Shown here: positions 15,151-23,906 of the stretch, one piece after another
How positions within the stretch are numbered: position 1 is the first letter of the stretch
How the letters are laid out: each line of letters starts with the position of its first letter
NCBI GenBank assembly: GCA_035764005.1
Contig: DASTZZ010000125.1
Coordinates: 1 to 64,000 of the forward strand
Direction of reading: 5' to 3'
Length of the DNA: 64,000 nucleotides
DNA from: Terriglobales bacterium
GTDB taxonomy: Bacteria > Acidobacteriota > Terriglobia > Terriglobales > Acidobacteriaceae
Made by a program: the position numbers and the translations under genes
Notes under the pieces: generated by a model
Databases searched by the model: none
What the model was told of the DNA's origin: nothing
Seen by the model: only the letters and a program-made list of their open reading frames with translations

Positions 15151-17574
15151 TTATTCGTATCTCAGAGCAATCATCGGATCCACGGACGCTGCCCGGCGCG
15201 CCGGCAGGTAGCAAGCCAGGAACGCAATGATCGAGAGGACAATGAGGACCGCGCCGAATGTGAGCGGATCGGTCGGAGTGACTTGGAACAGAAGCTTCTG
15301 TATGAATCGGCTTCCGGCCAATGCGGCAGCTGTACCGATTCCGGCGCCTATCAGGCACAGCCTCATCCCTTGCTTTACAACCAAGGTTAGAACGTCTGCC
15401 GAGCTCGCTCCCAGCGCCATGCGTAACCCGATTTCCTGCGTGCGTTGGGTCACCGAATAGCTGATTACGCCGTAAGTTCCAATTGCGGTCAGCACCAGCG
15501 CTAAAGCCGCGAAGCTGATCATCAGAATCATTACGAACCTGTCCGATGAGAGATCACGTTCGATGAGGTACTCGACGGTGCGAATCTTCCATACCGGTTG
15601 ATCGGGATCGACTTTCCAGATCGATTGCCGCAGCGCGTCGGCCAGTGACATTGGATCGACTGCTGTCCGCAATACCAGCGTGGAAAAAATTTGCCGGTCA
15701 TTTTGCGCCGTGGGGAAGTACATCGCTGGACCGGGCTGGTCGCGCAGGCTGAAATACTTGTTGTCGCTTACGACGCCGATGATGGTTGCGTCGAAGTTGT
15801 CGTCGACCACATGCACTCTGCTGCCCAGAACATTGCCTTTCGGCCAATACTGCCTTGCGAAGGTCCGGTTCACAACGACCACTTTGGGAGACTGTTGCGT
15901 ATCGCCTTCATCAAACGAGCGCCCTTGGAGGACAGGGAGTCCAATGGTGGTGAAGTATTCAGGGCTGGCATAGTTGACGCTAGCCTGAGGCTCGCGACCT
16001 TTTTCCGGAGTCGGCCGTCCTGGAATGGAAAACTTTGTGTCGTCGAAATTCCCGCTGAAAGGCAGTGCCTGTACCGACGCAGCCGAGATTACGCCTGGAA
16101 TCTGGCGCGCGTTCTCGACCACCTGCTTGTGAAAATTCAACTGCTCGGCGAGCCTCGGATACTTGTTGCGCGGCAGCCGGTACTCCGCCGTAAGCAGGTT
16201 GCGGGAATCGAATCCGGGATCTACGTGCACGAGAGTGCGGAAACTCTTGATCAGCAGTCCCGCTCCTACCAGCAACACGACCGAAATTGCCACTTGCGAG
16301 ATCACGAACGCACTGCGTAATCGCGTGCTGCCGGCGCTTTCGGTGCCGCGTCCGCCCGCTGAAGCGAGCGCGTTGCGTAGGTCGGGATTGGAGCTTTGCC
16401 AGGCCGGCAGCAGTCCGAAGAATATTCCGGTCAGCACCGAAACTACCGCCGTGAAGGCAAGCACGCGAACATCGAGCGGTGGAGCGGTGCTCAGCGGCAG
16501 AGCCGTAGCGCTCAACCTGACCACCAATGCGGTGCACCACTTCGCCAGTAGCAATCCTATAACGCCACCGGTCAGGGAGAGGAGCAAAGCTTCGGCAAGG
16601 AGCTGCCGAACCAGGTCTGCACGCGAAGCGCCGAGAGCGATGCGAACCGCGATCTCCTTGGTGCGGGCAAGGCTGCGGGCCAGCAGAAGGTTCGCGATAT
16701 TCGATGCCCCAATCAGCAGAATCAGCCCGACTGCGCCAAGCAGTACAAGCAATGACGTGCGCACCCCTGCAGAGTTCATCTCGGCTGCGCCAGTGAGCTC
16801 AATATGAATGTCCTTGCTGAACTCCGGATACTCCGCGCCAATTCTCTGCGCGATCACATTCAGTTGCTCGCGCGCTTCCGCCCGACCGATGCCTGAATGG
16901 ATGCGTCCAACGACGAGCTGTGCTTTAGCACCGCGATCCAGCTTGTAATTGGGGTAGTGCTGAATGGGAAGCCACACACTCACGTCGCTAATGGGAAAGA
17001 CGAAATTTTCGGGAAGCACTCCCACCACGGTGAACGATTCGCCGTTGAGCGTGAGCTTGCGGCCGAGGATATCCGGATCGGAGCCGAAGCGACTCTTCCA
17101 CGCGCCATTGCTGATAACGACAACAGGCTCAGAGCCGGGCTGATCTTCACCGGCGACGAATGTTCGTCCACGCTGCGCCGATACCTGGAGGACTCCACTG
17201 AAGAAATTGGCGGAGACAAATCCTCCGATCACTCGATCCGGGTGCTCCTGGCCGGTGAGGTTTACGCTTTGTGAGATCCATGCTGAGAGCGCGTCGAATG
17301 CATGTTGCTGCTGGCGATAGTCTTCTAGATTGGGCAGAGAAATCGCCAGTCCGCCGAACGCGCTGGAGCCTTGCTTCGGCTTTTCTCGCACGAAGACGAT
17401 CTGACCGGGATCGCGAAACGGCAGCGTCTGCAAAAGCACCGCATTCACAATCGTGAACATCGATGTGTTCGCGCCGATGCCCAGCGTGAGAGTCAGGAGG
17501 GCAATTGCCGTAAACCCAGGACTCTTGCGCAACCGGCGGAAGCCGTAGCGAACGTCATTCAGAAGTGTGTCCAT
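15151..17574 (-). CDS. ADOP-family FtsX/MacB-like ABC permease
   Basis: An 807-residue permease of the 'acidobacterial duplicated orphan permease' family. It opens with LLNDVRYGFRRLRKSPGF and a first helix TAIALLTLTLGIGANTSMF. A MacB periplasmic core domain follows, then an FtsX domain (residues ~270-400), a second core domain and a final FtsX domain ending in ARRAASVDPMIALRYE. The two halves are internal duplicates, as usual for the family, and no ATPase gene is adjacent. The upstream in-frame start 15 codons earlier is less likely because family members begin at this Met. The transported substrate is unknown; MacB relatives act as mechanotransmitters on periplasmic substrates. Confidence 0.9.
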   Translation of the reverse strand: MDTLLNDVRYGFRRLRKSPGFTAIALLTLTLGIGANTSMFTIVNAVLLQTLPFRDPGQIVFVREKPKQGSSAFGGLAISLPNLEDYRQQQHAFDALSAWISQSVNLTGQEHPDRVIGGFVSANFFSGVLQVSAQRGRTFVAGEDQPGSEPVVVISNGAWKSRFGSDPDILGRKLTLNGESFTVVGVLPENFVFPISDVSVWLPIQHYPNYKLDRGAKAQLVVGRIHSGIGRAEAREQLNVIAQRIGAEYPEFSKDIHIELTGAAEMNSAGVRTSLLVLLGAVGLILLIGASNIANLLLARSLARTKEIAVRIALGASRADLVRQLLAEALLLSLTGGVIGLLLAKWCTALVVRLSATALPLSTAPPLDVRVLAFTAVVSVLTGIFFGLLPAWQSSNPDLRNALASAGGRGTESAGSTRLRSAFVISQVAISVVLLVGAGLLIKSFRTLVHVDPGFDSRNLLTAEYRLPRNKYPRLAEQLNFHKQVVENARQIPGVISAASVQALPFSGNFDDTKFSIPGRPTPEKGREPQASVNYASPEYFTTIGLPVLQGRSFDEGDTQQSPKVVVVNRTFARQYWPKGNVLGSRVHVVDDNFDATIIGVVSDNKYFSLRDQPGPAMYFPTAQNDRQIFSTLVLRTAVDPMSLADALRQSIWKVDPDQPVWKIRTVEYLIERDLSSDRFVMILMISFAALALVLTAIGTYGVISYSVTQRTQEIGLRMALGASSADVLTLVVKQGMRLCLIGAGIGTAAALAGSRFIQKLLFQVTPTDPLTFGAVLIVLSIIAFLACYLPARRAASVDPMIALRYE

Positions 17575-17757
17575 AGCAGTTGAATAGACGCAAAGAAAGA
17601 AAATCTGTACGGCGACCAATTATGGACTGCACTGGATTGCCCAATGCAGCCGTTGGAATCTCCTTCACAACACAGTAGCAGAAGCTACTGTGGAGTTACA
17701 TGCATTGTCCATCGCGGGCATTCGATGTACGGATCGACCTTTGAAAATGTTTGAGTT

Positions 17758-19188
17758 TCAACCCTTGCGGATCTCGATACTGCCGTGATCTGTCGTGAGC
17801 TGCAGCTTCGATCCGCCCTTGCCGACGTTGCCTTCGGCTACCTGATCATCGCCGCTTCTGGTGACACTCAGAGGAAAGTCGCTGTCGAAATCGCCGCGGC
17901 TGCTGCGGGCATCGACCGTGTAGTTTGAATTTTCAGGCAGGACCACATGAATTGCGCCCTGCTGATTGCTCACCTTGATGTCTCCCAACGGCGACTTCGG
18001 GTGCAGCTCGACTTCACCATGGCTGTTCTCGACCGTGATCGCACCGGAAACGTCCTCGAGGCGAATGTCCTTGGCGCGCGTGCGCACCTGGAAGGACCCC
18101 GAAGCCGAGGTAACGCGAAGATCGCCGGAATCCATCTCCAGGTCGCCGGCAAGCTTGCCCAATTCCAAATCGGTACGCGTGCTGTGGAAGGTCACCGATT
18201 TCCCTATATGAGACAAACGCGTGTCGCCAAAGAATTCGCCTTCAAGCAGCGCGACTCCGGAGATATCGCTCAGAGTGACGTCATCGGCGCGGCCGTCGAG
18301 GTGGACATCGCCGGTCACCTGGCTGACTTGTACATCGCCTTTGTGCGTGGTGACGTCGACGTTCCCTTTCACGTCGCTTACCTGGATGTCTCCATGGGTG
18401 GTACTGACTTTGACATTTCCATCGCGCGCGGAGAGGTTCACATCTCCGTGCGCGGCGTTGATCTGAATCGGAGCCTTGCGCGGCGCCCAGATTTCGAGAT
18501 CGCTGACGATGCGCGGTCCCATAACGAAACCGACCTGCACGTGCGGAGCATGTTCGCCGGAATCAAGGCGCAGCGTGTTGCCGTCCACGGTCATCGTTGG
18601 CTTCTGCTGATCGTTGTATTTGTTGGCCGCGTCCTGCGAATCGGCGGAGATGTGCCGATGGACGACCAGCTTCACCGGATCGTTCGGATTATCCGTGGCA
18701 TGGACCGTGACAGCGCCGTGATCGGACTCGACATCGATCGATCCATTGGCCGGCAGTGGCTGCGAGAGCTCCTGCGTGAATTCGTATTTCGTGCCGAAGA
18801 CGCCATCCCACCCGGGATTCACGTCAACGTTGTCGTTGATCGCCTGCCAGTTCCAATGCCGCGCAGAGGAGGCTGAAACGCCGATCAGCACGAGCAGGAC
18901 CAGTAAGAACACAGCTCCGCCTCCAAATCGCGGAGCCGGCCCGCCCTGGCTGCGAGCTACTGCATACTCGATGATCCGGATCAGGCCGAACAGAATCAGC
19001 AGCGCCGGCCACCACGTAGCAAAAAACCATCCAATGCGCGCGCCACTGACTACGTGCATGTTGGCGAGCAGGAACATCACACCGATAGCAATCAGAATGA
19101 TCGGTCCCGCAATCGAGCGCCGTCGATAGCGGCGGTAATAGCGTGGGTCGTACTGATACGGCGGTGGAGGCGTCTGCGGACTAGCCAC
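17758..19188 (-). CDS. Membrane protein with LiaF-like N-terminus and DUF4097 beta-repeat domain
   Basis: A 476-residue protein. Residues 20-110 contain three transmembrane segments (GPIILIAIGVMFLLANMHVV, FFATWWPALLILFGLIRII, AVFLLVLLVLIGVSA), as in LiaF/DUF5668 proteins. Residues 140-476 form a DUF4097 right-handed beta-repeat: many GDVxVxxxxGDIxV units such as AAHGDVNLSARDGNVKVS. LiaF/DUF4097 proteins are linked to envelope-stress sensing. The start is GTG, overlapping the stop of the preceding gene by 8 bases, so translation is coupled. It is the fifth and last gene of the ECF sigma operon. Confidence 0.85.
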   Translation of the reverse strand: MASPQTPPPPYQYDPRYYRRYRRRSIAGPIILIAIGVMFLLANMHVVSGARIGWFFATWWPALLILFGLIRIIEYAVARSQGGPAPRFGGGAVFLLVLLVLIGVSASSARHWNWQAINDNVDVNPGWDGVFGTKYEFTQELSQPLPANGSIDVESDHGAVTVHATDNPNDPVKLVVHRHISADSQDAANKYNDQQKPTMTVDGNTLRLDSGEHAPHVQVGFVMGPRIVSDLEIWAPRKAPIQINAAHGDVNLSARDGNVKVSTTHGDIQVSDVKGNVDVTTHKGDVQVSQVTGDVHLDGRADDVTLSDISGVALLEGEFFGDTRLSHIGKSVTFHSTRTDLELGKLAGDLEMDSGDLRVTSASGSFQVRTRAKDIRLEDVSGAITVENSHGEVELHPKSPLGDIKVSNQQGAIHVVLPENSNYTVDARSSRGDFDSDFPLSVTRSGDDQVAEGNVGKGGSKLQLTTDHGSIEIRKG

Positions 19189-19567
19189 GGTTCACCTCCG
19201 AGTTCGGGGGATTCCCCTCAATCGTTGGTCCGGAAGGAGAAACGCCGGTCTTTCTCGCGATATCTTGATCCATTCGACGCTGGATGTCATTGCGAATCCG
19301 ATCCTCGAAATATCCCGGTGGATAATAGGGCGTCGGTTGCACGTGTCCCATATCGGGAGCCGATCGCTGGGCGATCTTTACCAGGCCAATCACGATCAGC
19401 AGGATAGGAAACGTGCGTCCGAACGGCGCTACATGCAACTGCTCCAGCAGGAACAGAACACCAATCGTAATCAGAATCGCCGGACCCATCATCCAGTAGG
19501 CCATGCAGCGCGGGCAGTGGCAATTGCGATTGCGGACGTAGTAGTCGCCATATCCGTCATTGAACAT
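19181..19567 (-). CDS. Small membrane protein with LiaF-TM/DUF5668-like helices
   Basis: A 128-residue protein. The N-terminal MFNDGYGDYYVRNRNCHCPR contains a CHCPRC cluster, possibly a metal site. Two transmembrane helices follow (MMGPAILITIGVLFLLEQLHV, FPILLIVIGLVKI), then a polar C-terminal tail. The helix pattern repeats that of the two neighbouring genes, so this operon holds three proteins with related membrane modules. The ATG two bases after the stop of the upstream gene was chosen over an upstream Met within that gene's coding region. Confidence 0.8.
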   Translation of the reverse strand: MFNDGYGDYYVRNRNCHCPRCMAYWMMGPAILITIGVLFLLEQLHVAPFGRTFPILLIVIGLVKIAQRSAPDMGHVQPTPYYPPGYFEDRIRNDIQRRMDQDIARKTGVSPSGPTIEGNPPNSEVNRG

Positions 19568-19569
19568 CG

Positions 19570-20397
19570 CTAGCTGCCTCCGTGCGTCGTTCCCATGCGA
19601 CGCATCGCCAGCCATACTCCCAGGATGATCAGCACGATGGGCCAGAATTCTGCGGTCCAGCGGAACGAGAGGACGCCGAGGTTGTCGAGCAGCAACAACA
19701 CGCCGAGTGCGATCAGAATCACTGCGCCGAGAGGCAATCCCATCGGCCCGCACGAGCGCGAGAGATTCAGCGGATCTTGAGCGTAAGGCTGGTTCGCCTG
19801 CGCGGAAGCTGCATTCGGATCCACAACTCCGGGGTTAACCTCTGGCGATCCTGGCATTACTCCCGACACCGGCGCACCTGGCGCAGCTCCTGCTGCGGCC
19901 GCTGCAGCAACCGGCTGGTGCGCCGAAGTTCCCAATCCGAAACTGCCCAGTAAAGCGTTCAGGCCGAGATGATCGGGAAGCGGCAAGCCAAGCATGCGAG
20001 CCTTCGCCGTCGTGTAGGCGTCAAAGACCATGTAGAAGATCCACACGGCAACCAGCCATCCCAACCAATCGGCTCGATCTGCCAAGTGGCAGAGAATGGC
20101 AAAGATGAAGACGTGAACGAATCCCTTGGCGAACTGCCCGTTGTAGAAAGCTCCAACTCCGGGAATAAAACCCAGCACAGCCGCGAGTCCGGGACTAGCT
20201 CCACTCGGCGCAGGCGGATAAACCGCGTTGGGCGCGTTGGCTGCTGCGGCGGGAATCGTGCCTTCAAGGCGCGCGGCGAGGCAATCCTGACAATAGATCA
20301 CGCCCCGGACGTCGCGCTGGCAGCTTTGGCAAAGCGCTTTCCCACAAGTACGGCAGTAGGCGGTTGCCACCTGGTCTGTGTGAACGGCGCAGGTCAT
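19570..20397 (-). CDS. B-box zinc-finger and multi-spanning membrane protein
   Basis: A 275-residue protein. Residues 3-39 give a B-box-type zinc finger with ligands C3, H6, C15, C18, C23, C26, C36 and C39. Two to three helices follow (LAAVLGFIPGVGAFYNGQFAKG and FVHVFIFAILCHLA; GWLVAVWIFYMVFDAYT), similar to TM2-type segments. After an Ala/Pro-rich linker come two C-terminal helices of DUF5668 type (LGAVILIALGVLLLLDNLGV, FWPIVLIILGVWLAM). The ATGA overlap with the anti-sigma gene indicates coupling. Function is unknown; the operon context suggests an envelope-stress partner. Confidence 0.8.
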   Translation of the reverse strand: MTCAVHTDQVATAYCRTCGKALCQSCQRDVRGVIYCQDCLAARLEGTIPAAAANAPNAVYPPAPSGASPGLAAVLGFIPGVGAFYNGQFAKGFVHVFIFAILCHLADRADWLGWLVAVWIFYMVFDAYTTAKARMLGLPLPDHLGLNALLGSFGLGTSAHQPVAAAAAAGAAPGAPVSGVMPGSPEVNPGVVDPNAASAQANQPYAQDPLNLSRSCGPMGLPLGAVILIALGVLLLLDNLGVLSFRWTAEFWPIVLIILGVWLAMRRMGTTHGGS

Positions 20398-21305
20398 GCG
20401 AGTACGCTCCTCATGGAATTACCGCTCGGGTACAAACCGCGGGAGAGCTCGGTGCTGCTGAAAAGTTCAGCCTTGCTGATAATTGTGTCCGCGTCAATGG
20501 CTTTTGTGACCCATCCGCTACCGCGGACGGTACTGATTGAAGCGGCACGTGTTTCTCTGGTACTGCCCTGTTTCAACTCGTTGGTACTCCGTTTCGCTAC
20601 CAGCACGTTCTGTCGTTCCATGCTGTAGTAATTCTGCTTGCGATCTCGATTCTTCTCGTTTTCGGTCTTATCGCGATTAGGACGCTGCTGCTGCTGACTT
20701 TCATCACCGCTGCCGGCGAGCCGCTTCAGCTCCTGTAGCTGTAATTGAACTTCGTAAACGGTCCGGAGGCTGTAGTAGTACTTAATCACACGATTGCTGG
20801 CTTCGGTGTACTTCATCGTCGCTGAATGGCGAATTGCACTGGGACGAAGGTCAATGTGACGCAGATCGTTCAACCGCACTCCCGCCACATCGAGCGAGAG
20901 CATGATCGAGAAGATGGCCATTGCAGTAGTCATGGCAATGCGCGGCTCGCGGATCAGCGGACGGAACGGCGCTGCTACATCGGCGACGAAGGTGCGAACG
21001 CGTTCTTTCCATCCCAATTTGGGAGCATTGGCCAGAGCTGTTGCCGTCTGCATCGAAGTGGCGGCGAGAATGTTGTGCAGCAGATTCGCCGGAGGCGCTA
21101 CTTCGGGCAGAACATCCAGCCAATTCATTCCGGCAGAGGTCTCGGCGAACAGCGGACCACAAGTGGCACACGTCTCGCGATGCGTATCGAAGCGCCGCTG
21201 CGACGCCGGAGTGAGCACGCCGTCGAGCGCGTCGCTCAGCAGAGCGTCGAACTCAGAGCAGGTGAGCGCTCGTTCCGTGTTCCCGAATTGGCTGTTCCGT
21301 TCCAC
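20394..21305 (-). CDS. Zinc-finger anti-sigma factor, membrane-anchored
   Basis: A 303-residue protein beginning with a zf-HC2 type anti-sigma domain: C16 and the H42-x3-C46-x2-C49 motif in THRETCATCG. One transmembrane helix follows around AMTTAMAIFSIMLSLDVAGV. The extracytoplasmic part contains a Tyr-rich helix (RVIKYYYSLRTVYEVQLQLQ) and a Gln/Asn/Lys/Arg-rich low-complexity stretch. It most likely binds the sigma factor encoded 4 bases upstream and releases it on an envelope signal. It overlaps the next gene by ATGA. Confidence 0.88.
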   Translation of the reverse strand: MERNSQFGNTERALTCSEFDALLSDALDGVLTPASQRRFDTHRETCATCGPLFAETSAGMNWLDVLPEVAPPANLLHNILAATSMQTATALANAPKLGWKERVRTFVADVAAPFRPLIREPRIAMTTAMAIFSIMLSLDVAGVRLNDLRHIDLRPSAIRHSATMKYTEASNRVIKYYYSLRTVYEVQLQLQELKRLAGSGDESQQQQRPNRDKTENEKNRDRKQNYYSMERQNVLVAKRSTNELKQGSTRETRAASISTVRGSGWVTKAIDADTIISKAELFSSTELSRGLYPSGNSMRSVLA

Positions 21306-21309
21306 TTCT

Positions 21310-21981
21310 TTATATGGCCTGTTTATTAGTACGCGATAAAACCCTTGCCAGTTCCGCCCGTCCGCGGTTGATGCGGGACTTCACCGTGCCCTCCGGCACC
21401 TTCAGCGTGAGGGCGATATCTTTATAATCCATGTCCTGTAAGTCGCGCAGAATCACCGCCTCCCGCAGGTCTGGCGACACCTTCTGCAGCGCCTGTTGGA
21501 CCATCTTCTGGGTCTCCTTGCTGGCTAGCCGGGCGTCGGGCGAGGGGGCGCGGTCTTCGATTTTCTCGGACAGCGTTGGCGCGTCCTCGTCCGCCGCCGG
21601 AGCGGCGTCCATCGAGTCCGTCAGGCGCTCCTGCCGGGTACGGCGGAAGTGGTCGACCAGCATGTTGCGGGTCAGAGTCGTCAGCCAAGTGTTGAAGGAG
21701 CCTTTCTCCGGCTCGTAGCTCGACATCGTTCGATAAAGGCGGATGAAGACCTCCTGCGTCAGATCTTCAGCGTCGCTCCCGGATCCCGTAAACCTGTAGC
21801 AAATGTTGTAGATACGCCGATTCTGCTGGCGAACGAGTTCCTCCCAGGCGCCGGCATCGCCTGAGATGCAGCGCCGAACCAAAGCCGCAGTGAGCGCGTT
21901 CTCTTCCAACCGGTTCTGGCTTCCTCCACGTGGGCCCTGGATCACAGCCGACCGCGGCTGCGGGACTGGCGTGATCACCAT
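21310..21981 (-). CDS. ECF-type RNA polymerase sigma factor
   Basis: A 223-residue sigma-70 family protein with region 2 (WEELVRQQNRRIYNICYRF to SFNTWLTTLTRNMLVDHFRR) and region 4 (REAVILRDLQDMDYKDIALT then VPEGTVKSRINRGRAELARV), and no regions 1 or 3, as in RpoE-like ECF factors. The sequence can be extended upstream to an ATG at 22137 (275 residues), but the added part is basic, Pro/Arg-rich and not family-like, so the internal Met is preferred. It heads a five-gene operon with its anti-sigma factor and three membrane proteins. Confidence 0.9.
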   Translation of the reverse strand: MVITPVPQPRSAVIQGPRGGSQNRLEENALTAALVRRCISGDAGAWEELVRQQNRRIYNICYRFTGSGSDAEDLTQEVFIRLYRTMSSYEPEKGSFNTWLTTLTRNMLVDHFRRTRQERLTDSMDAAPAADEDAPTLSEKIEDRAPSPDARLASKETQKMVQQALQKVSPDLREAVILRDLQDMDYKDIALTLKVPEGTVKSRINRGRAELARVLSRTNKQAI

Positions 21982-22146
21982 AGGGTGACGCAGTGCAGGA
22001 GAAGGCACAGCGGCCAGCAAAGAATGACGTGCGAGCTTATGCGTCGACGACAACTTCGGCGTACGGGCGCATCGTACCAAGCTGGGCGGAATCCGTCCCG
22101 CGCGCCGATTCTTAACTGTTTGGGCTGAATGTCTCAACTTGCCATC

Positions 22147-22175
22147 GAGATACGCAACCCGTCCAGCGAAAGTTC
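22147..22175 (-). promoter_or_regulatory. Possible ECF-type promoter of the sigma operon
   Basis: On the minus strand GAACTT is followed after 17 bases by TATCTC, similar to RpoE-class promoters (GAACTT, 16 bases, TCTGA). It lies about 165 bases upstream of the preferred sigma start. Autoregulation would be normal for this type of locus, but a single weak match is little evidence. Confidence 0.2.
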
Positions 22176-22244
22176 AACAAATCTTGGAGTTTACGGATTC
22201 TAGCAGGGAGACCGCAGAGCGTTGGATTCTCTACTGGGTCTGAA

Positions 22245-22307
22245 TTTCGCGATTTCGTGATTTCGTGATTGTGTGATTTTCAATCGCGAAATCACGAAAT
22301 CAGGAAA
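22245..22307. repeat. Long imperfect hairpin of TTTCGTGA words
   Basis: Two 27-base arms (22245-22271 and 22281-22307) are complementary except for two positions, with a 9-base loop. The arms are built of TTTCGTGAT/TTTCGCGAT words. It could terminate the TPR gene upstream on the minus strand or be a selfish element. Confidence 0.65.
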
Positions 22308-22313
22308 TTCCTG

Positions 22314-22343
22314 CCCTCCCCGTCCCCCTCCCCCTCCCCCTCC
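22314..22343 (-). promoter_or_regulatory. G-quadruplex-capable tract upstream of the ECF sigma gene
   Basis: The minus (sense) strand carries five runs of three to five G separated by A or AC over 30 bases, fulfilling the usual G4 pattern. It adjoins the hairpin and precedes the sigma operon by about 180-330 bases depending on the start. An effect on transcription is inference. Confidence 0.4.
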
Positions 22344-22640
22344 ATTTCGTCGAATGTTGATAGCAAAGCAGTTCTGCCGAAAAGTGTGTCGCTTTGGGGA
22401 AAACTGAATACAACATCTTGGGTTTGAAAACTTGGAATTCCCATATCTTGGGATTAGCGCTGCGGTTTGTTGTCAGTTTCGTCTATTCAGCTTTCATCAC
22501 GCGTCCAAACTCTGATGCACCGAAGCGACGGCCAAAAGCTTCGCAGGGAACGGCGAAATTTGGCTCGGGACGGAGAGTCACGGGCAACATGGTAGGCGAA
22601 AAAAAGGCAAATATCAAGTGTAGTTTGAAGAGCTACAACA

Positions 22641-23519
22641 TCATTCGGGGGTTATTGTCCGGCTGCTTAGTTTCCGCTTTATGTAGAAGTATGTTGCGCG
22701 GCACCAATCGCCAGCAGCCGAGATCACCGCATGGCGTGTCCACTCCGCTAAAGCGAGGGTGTGATGGAGCCACGGTTCTTCGGGGCGTAGTTGCAAAGCC
22801 CATCGAAGTTCTCGCATAGCCAAGTCAATTTGCTTGCATCGGAGATATGCCGCGCCCAGGTTGGCGTGAGCTTCCATAAAGTTTGGATTTATTTGCGCAG
22901 CCGGTTTGAAGGCATCGATCGCCCCAGAGAGGTCGCCGGTTTTTGTACGTGCCATTCCGATTACCACGTAGGGTTCGGGATACTCGGGGTCAATCTTCAA
23001 TCCTTTTTCGGCCGCGAGGATCGCGTCTTCGTATTGATGCTTATGGAAGTAGAACAGGCCGATGTTGTACCAACCAATGGCGAAATCGGGCTTTAATTCC
23101 ACCGCACGCGAATAAGCCTTAATGGCTTCTGAATATCGCTTCAGCTTCCCGCAGTTGTAGCCGATGCTAACGAACAACGTCACATCATTCGGTCTTAGCT
23201 CCGCGGCGCGTTTGAAGGCATGAATCGCCTCAGCGTACTGCTGTGAGTTCACGTAATCGACACCGAGGTTGCAATAGGCCTGCCAATCGCTCGAGTCGAT
23301 GTGAATGGCTCGTCTGTAGGCTTTGATTGCGGCTTTCCATTGCCGAAGTTCGCCATACGCAACTCCGAGGTTATAGAAAGTCTCCGCGCAATTGGGGTTC
23401 AGCCGAGCGGCTTCACGGTATTCTTTTATGGCTTCAGCGAACCTGCGTTGGTATGCAAGATTGATTCCCGTTTGATAGTGTTCGGCGGACCGACTCGACA
23501 GAGTAACTTTGCTCACCAC
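22641..23519 (-). CDS. TPR-repeat protein
   Basis: A 292-residue protein consisting of about seven tandem 34-residue tetratricopeptide repeats. Examples are AEHYQTGINLAYQRRFAEAI, AETFYNLGVAYGELRQWKAA and IGWYNIGLFYFHKHQYEDAI, each with the W/L-G-Y-A-P pattern. No signal peptide or lipobox is visible, so it is probably cytoplasmic and serves as a protein-protein scaffold. The last ~30 residues (SAAGDWCRATYFYIKRKLSS) depart from the repeat. It stands alone and is followed downstream by the long hairpin. Confidence 0.85.
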   Translation of the reverse strand: MVSKVTLSSRSAEHYQTGINLAYQRRFAEAIKEYREAARLNPNCAETFYNLGVAYGELRQWKAAIKAYRRAIHIDSSDWQAYCNLGVDYVNSQQYAEAIHAFKRAAELRPNDVTLFVSIGYNCGKLKRYSEAIKAYSRAVELKPDFAIGWYNIGLFYFHKHQYEDAILAAEKGLKIDPEYPEPYVVIGMARTKTGDLSGAIDAFKPAAQINPNFMEAHANLGAAYLRCKQIDLAMRELRWALQLRPEEPWLHHTLALAEWTRHAVISAAGDWCRATYFYIKRKLSSRTITPE

Positions 23520-23601
23520 GTCGGGATTCTATCGTGTTCGGGCTGGCGACTGCGCTTCCCTCCATTCCAGATCGAAAGTATTCCACCTCGCCAGGTTTCT
23601 A

Positions 23602-23637
23602 TTGCTTCCTATGTCGAGAAAATCAGATAATCTGATT
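23602..23637 (+). promoter_or_regulatory. Promoter and palindromic operator of the toxin-antitoxin pair
   Basis: A -35-like TTGCTT (23602-23607) and a -10-like GATAAT (23626-23631) are spaced 18 bases apart. The -10 lies inside a palindrome, AATCAGAT-A-ATCTGATT (23621-23637). The antitoxin ATG begins two bases after the palindrome, so the transcript would be leaderless. Binding of the antitoxin to the palindrome would block the promoter, giving autoregulation. Confidence 0.55.
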
Positions 23638-23639
23638 AT

Positions 23640-23906
23640 ATGAAAAAGAAGGCAATTAGCGTAACGGAAGCGGCGCGCAATTTTGCCGAGTGCGTGAACC
23701 GTGTCCACTATCAGAATGTGCAATATGTGCTGCTTCGCAATGGAACACCACTGGCGAGCTTAATTCCGGAAAGAGTCTGTACTGGACGTGATCTGGCCGA
23801 GGCGCTTGAAGGGTTCGATTTGCCCGCGGCTGAACGCAGGTCTTGGGGAAAGGATCTGCGTGTTGCACGCAAGAAGCTCAAGGCGCCTAAAGACAAATGG
23901 CGATAA
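23640..23906 (+). CDS. Phd/YefM-like antitoxin
   Basis: An 88-residue protein. KAISVTEAARNFAECVNRV is the Phd/YefM N-terminal DNA-binding signature (beta strand plus helix), and QYVLLRNGTPLASLIPE the following beta-hairpin. The C-terminal 35 residues, basic and helical, would wrap and neutralise the toxin. The reading frame overlaps the toxin gene by 10 bases. No Shine-Dalgarno sequence can fit between the operator and the ATG. Confidence 0.85.
   Translation: MKKKAISVTEAARNFAECVNRVHYQNVQYVLLRNGTPLASLIPERVCTGRDLAEALEGFDLPAAERRSWGKDLRVARKKLKAPKDKWR

Noticed and set aside
17947-18876. 309-codon frame antisense to the DUF4097 gene
   Set aside because: It is a by-product of the regular GD/V codon pattern of the beta-repeat gene; no family features and no start signal.
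22394-22819. 141-codon forward frame near the sigma operon
   Set aside because: It runs antisense into the TPR gene and has no signal or motif.
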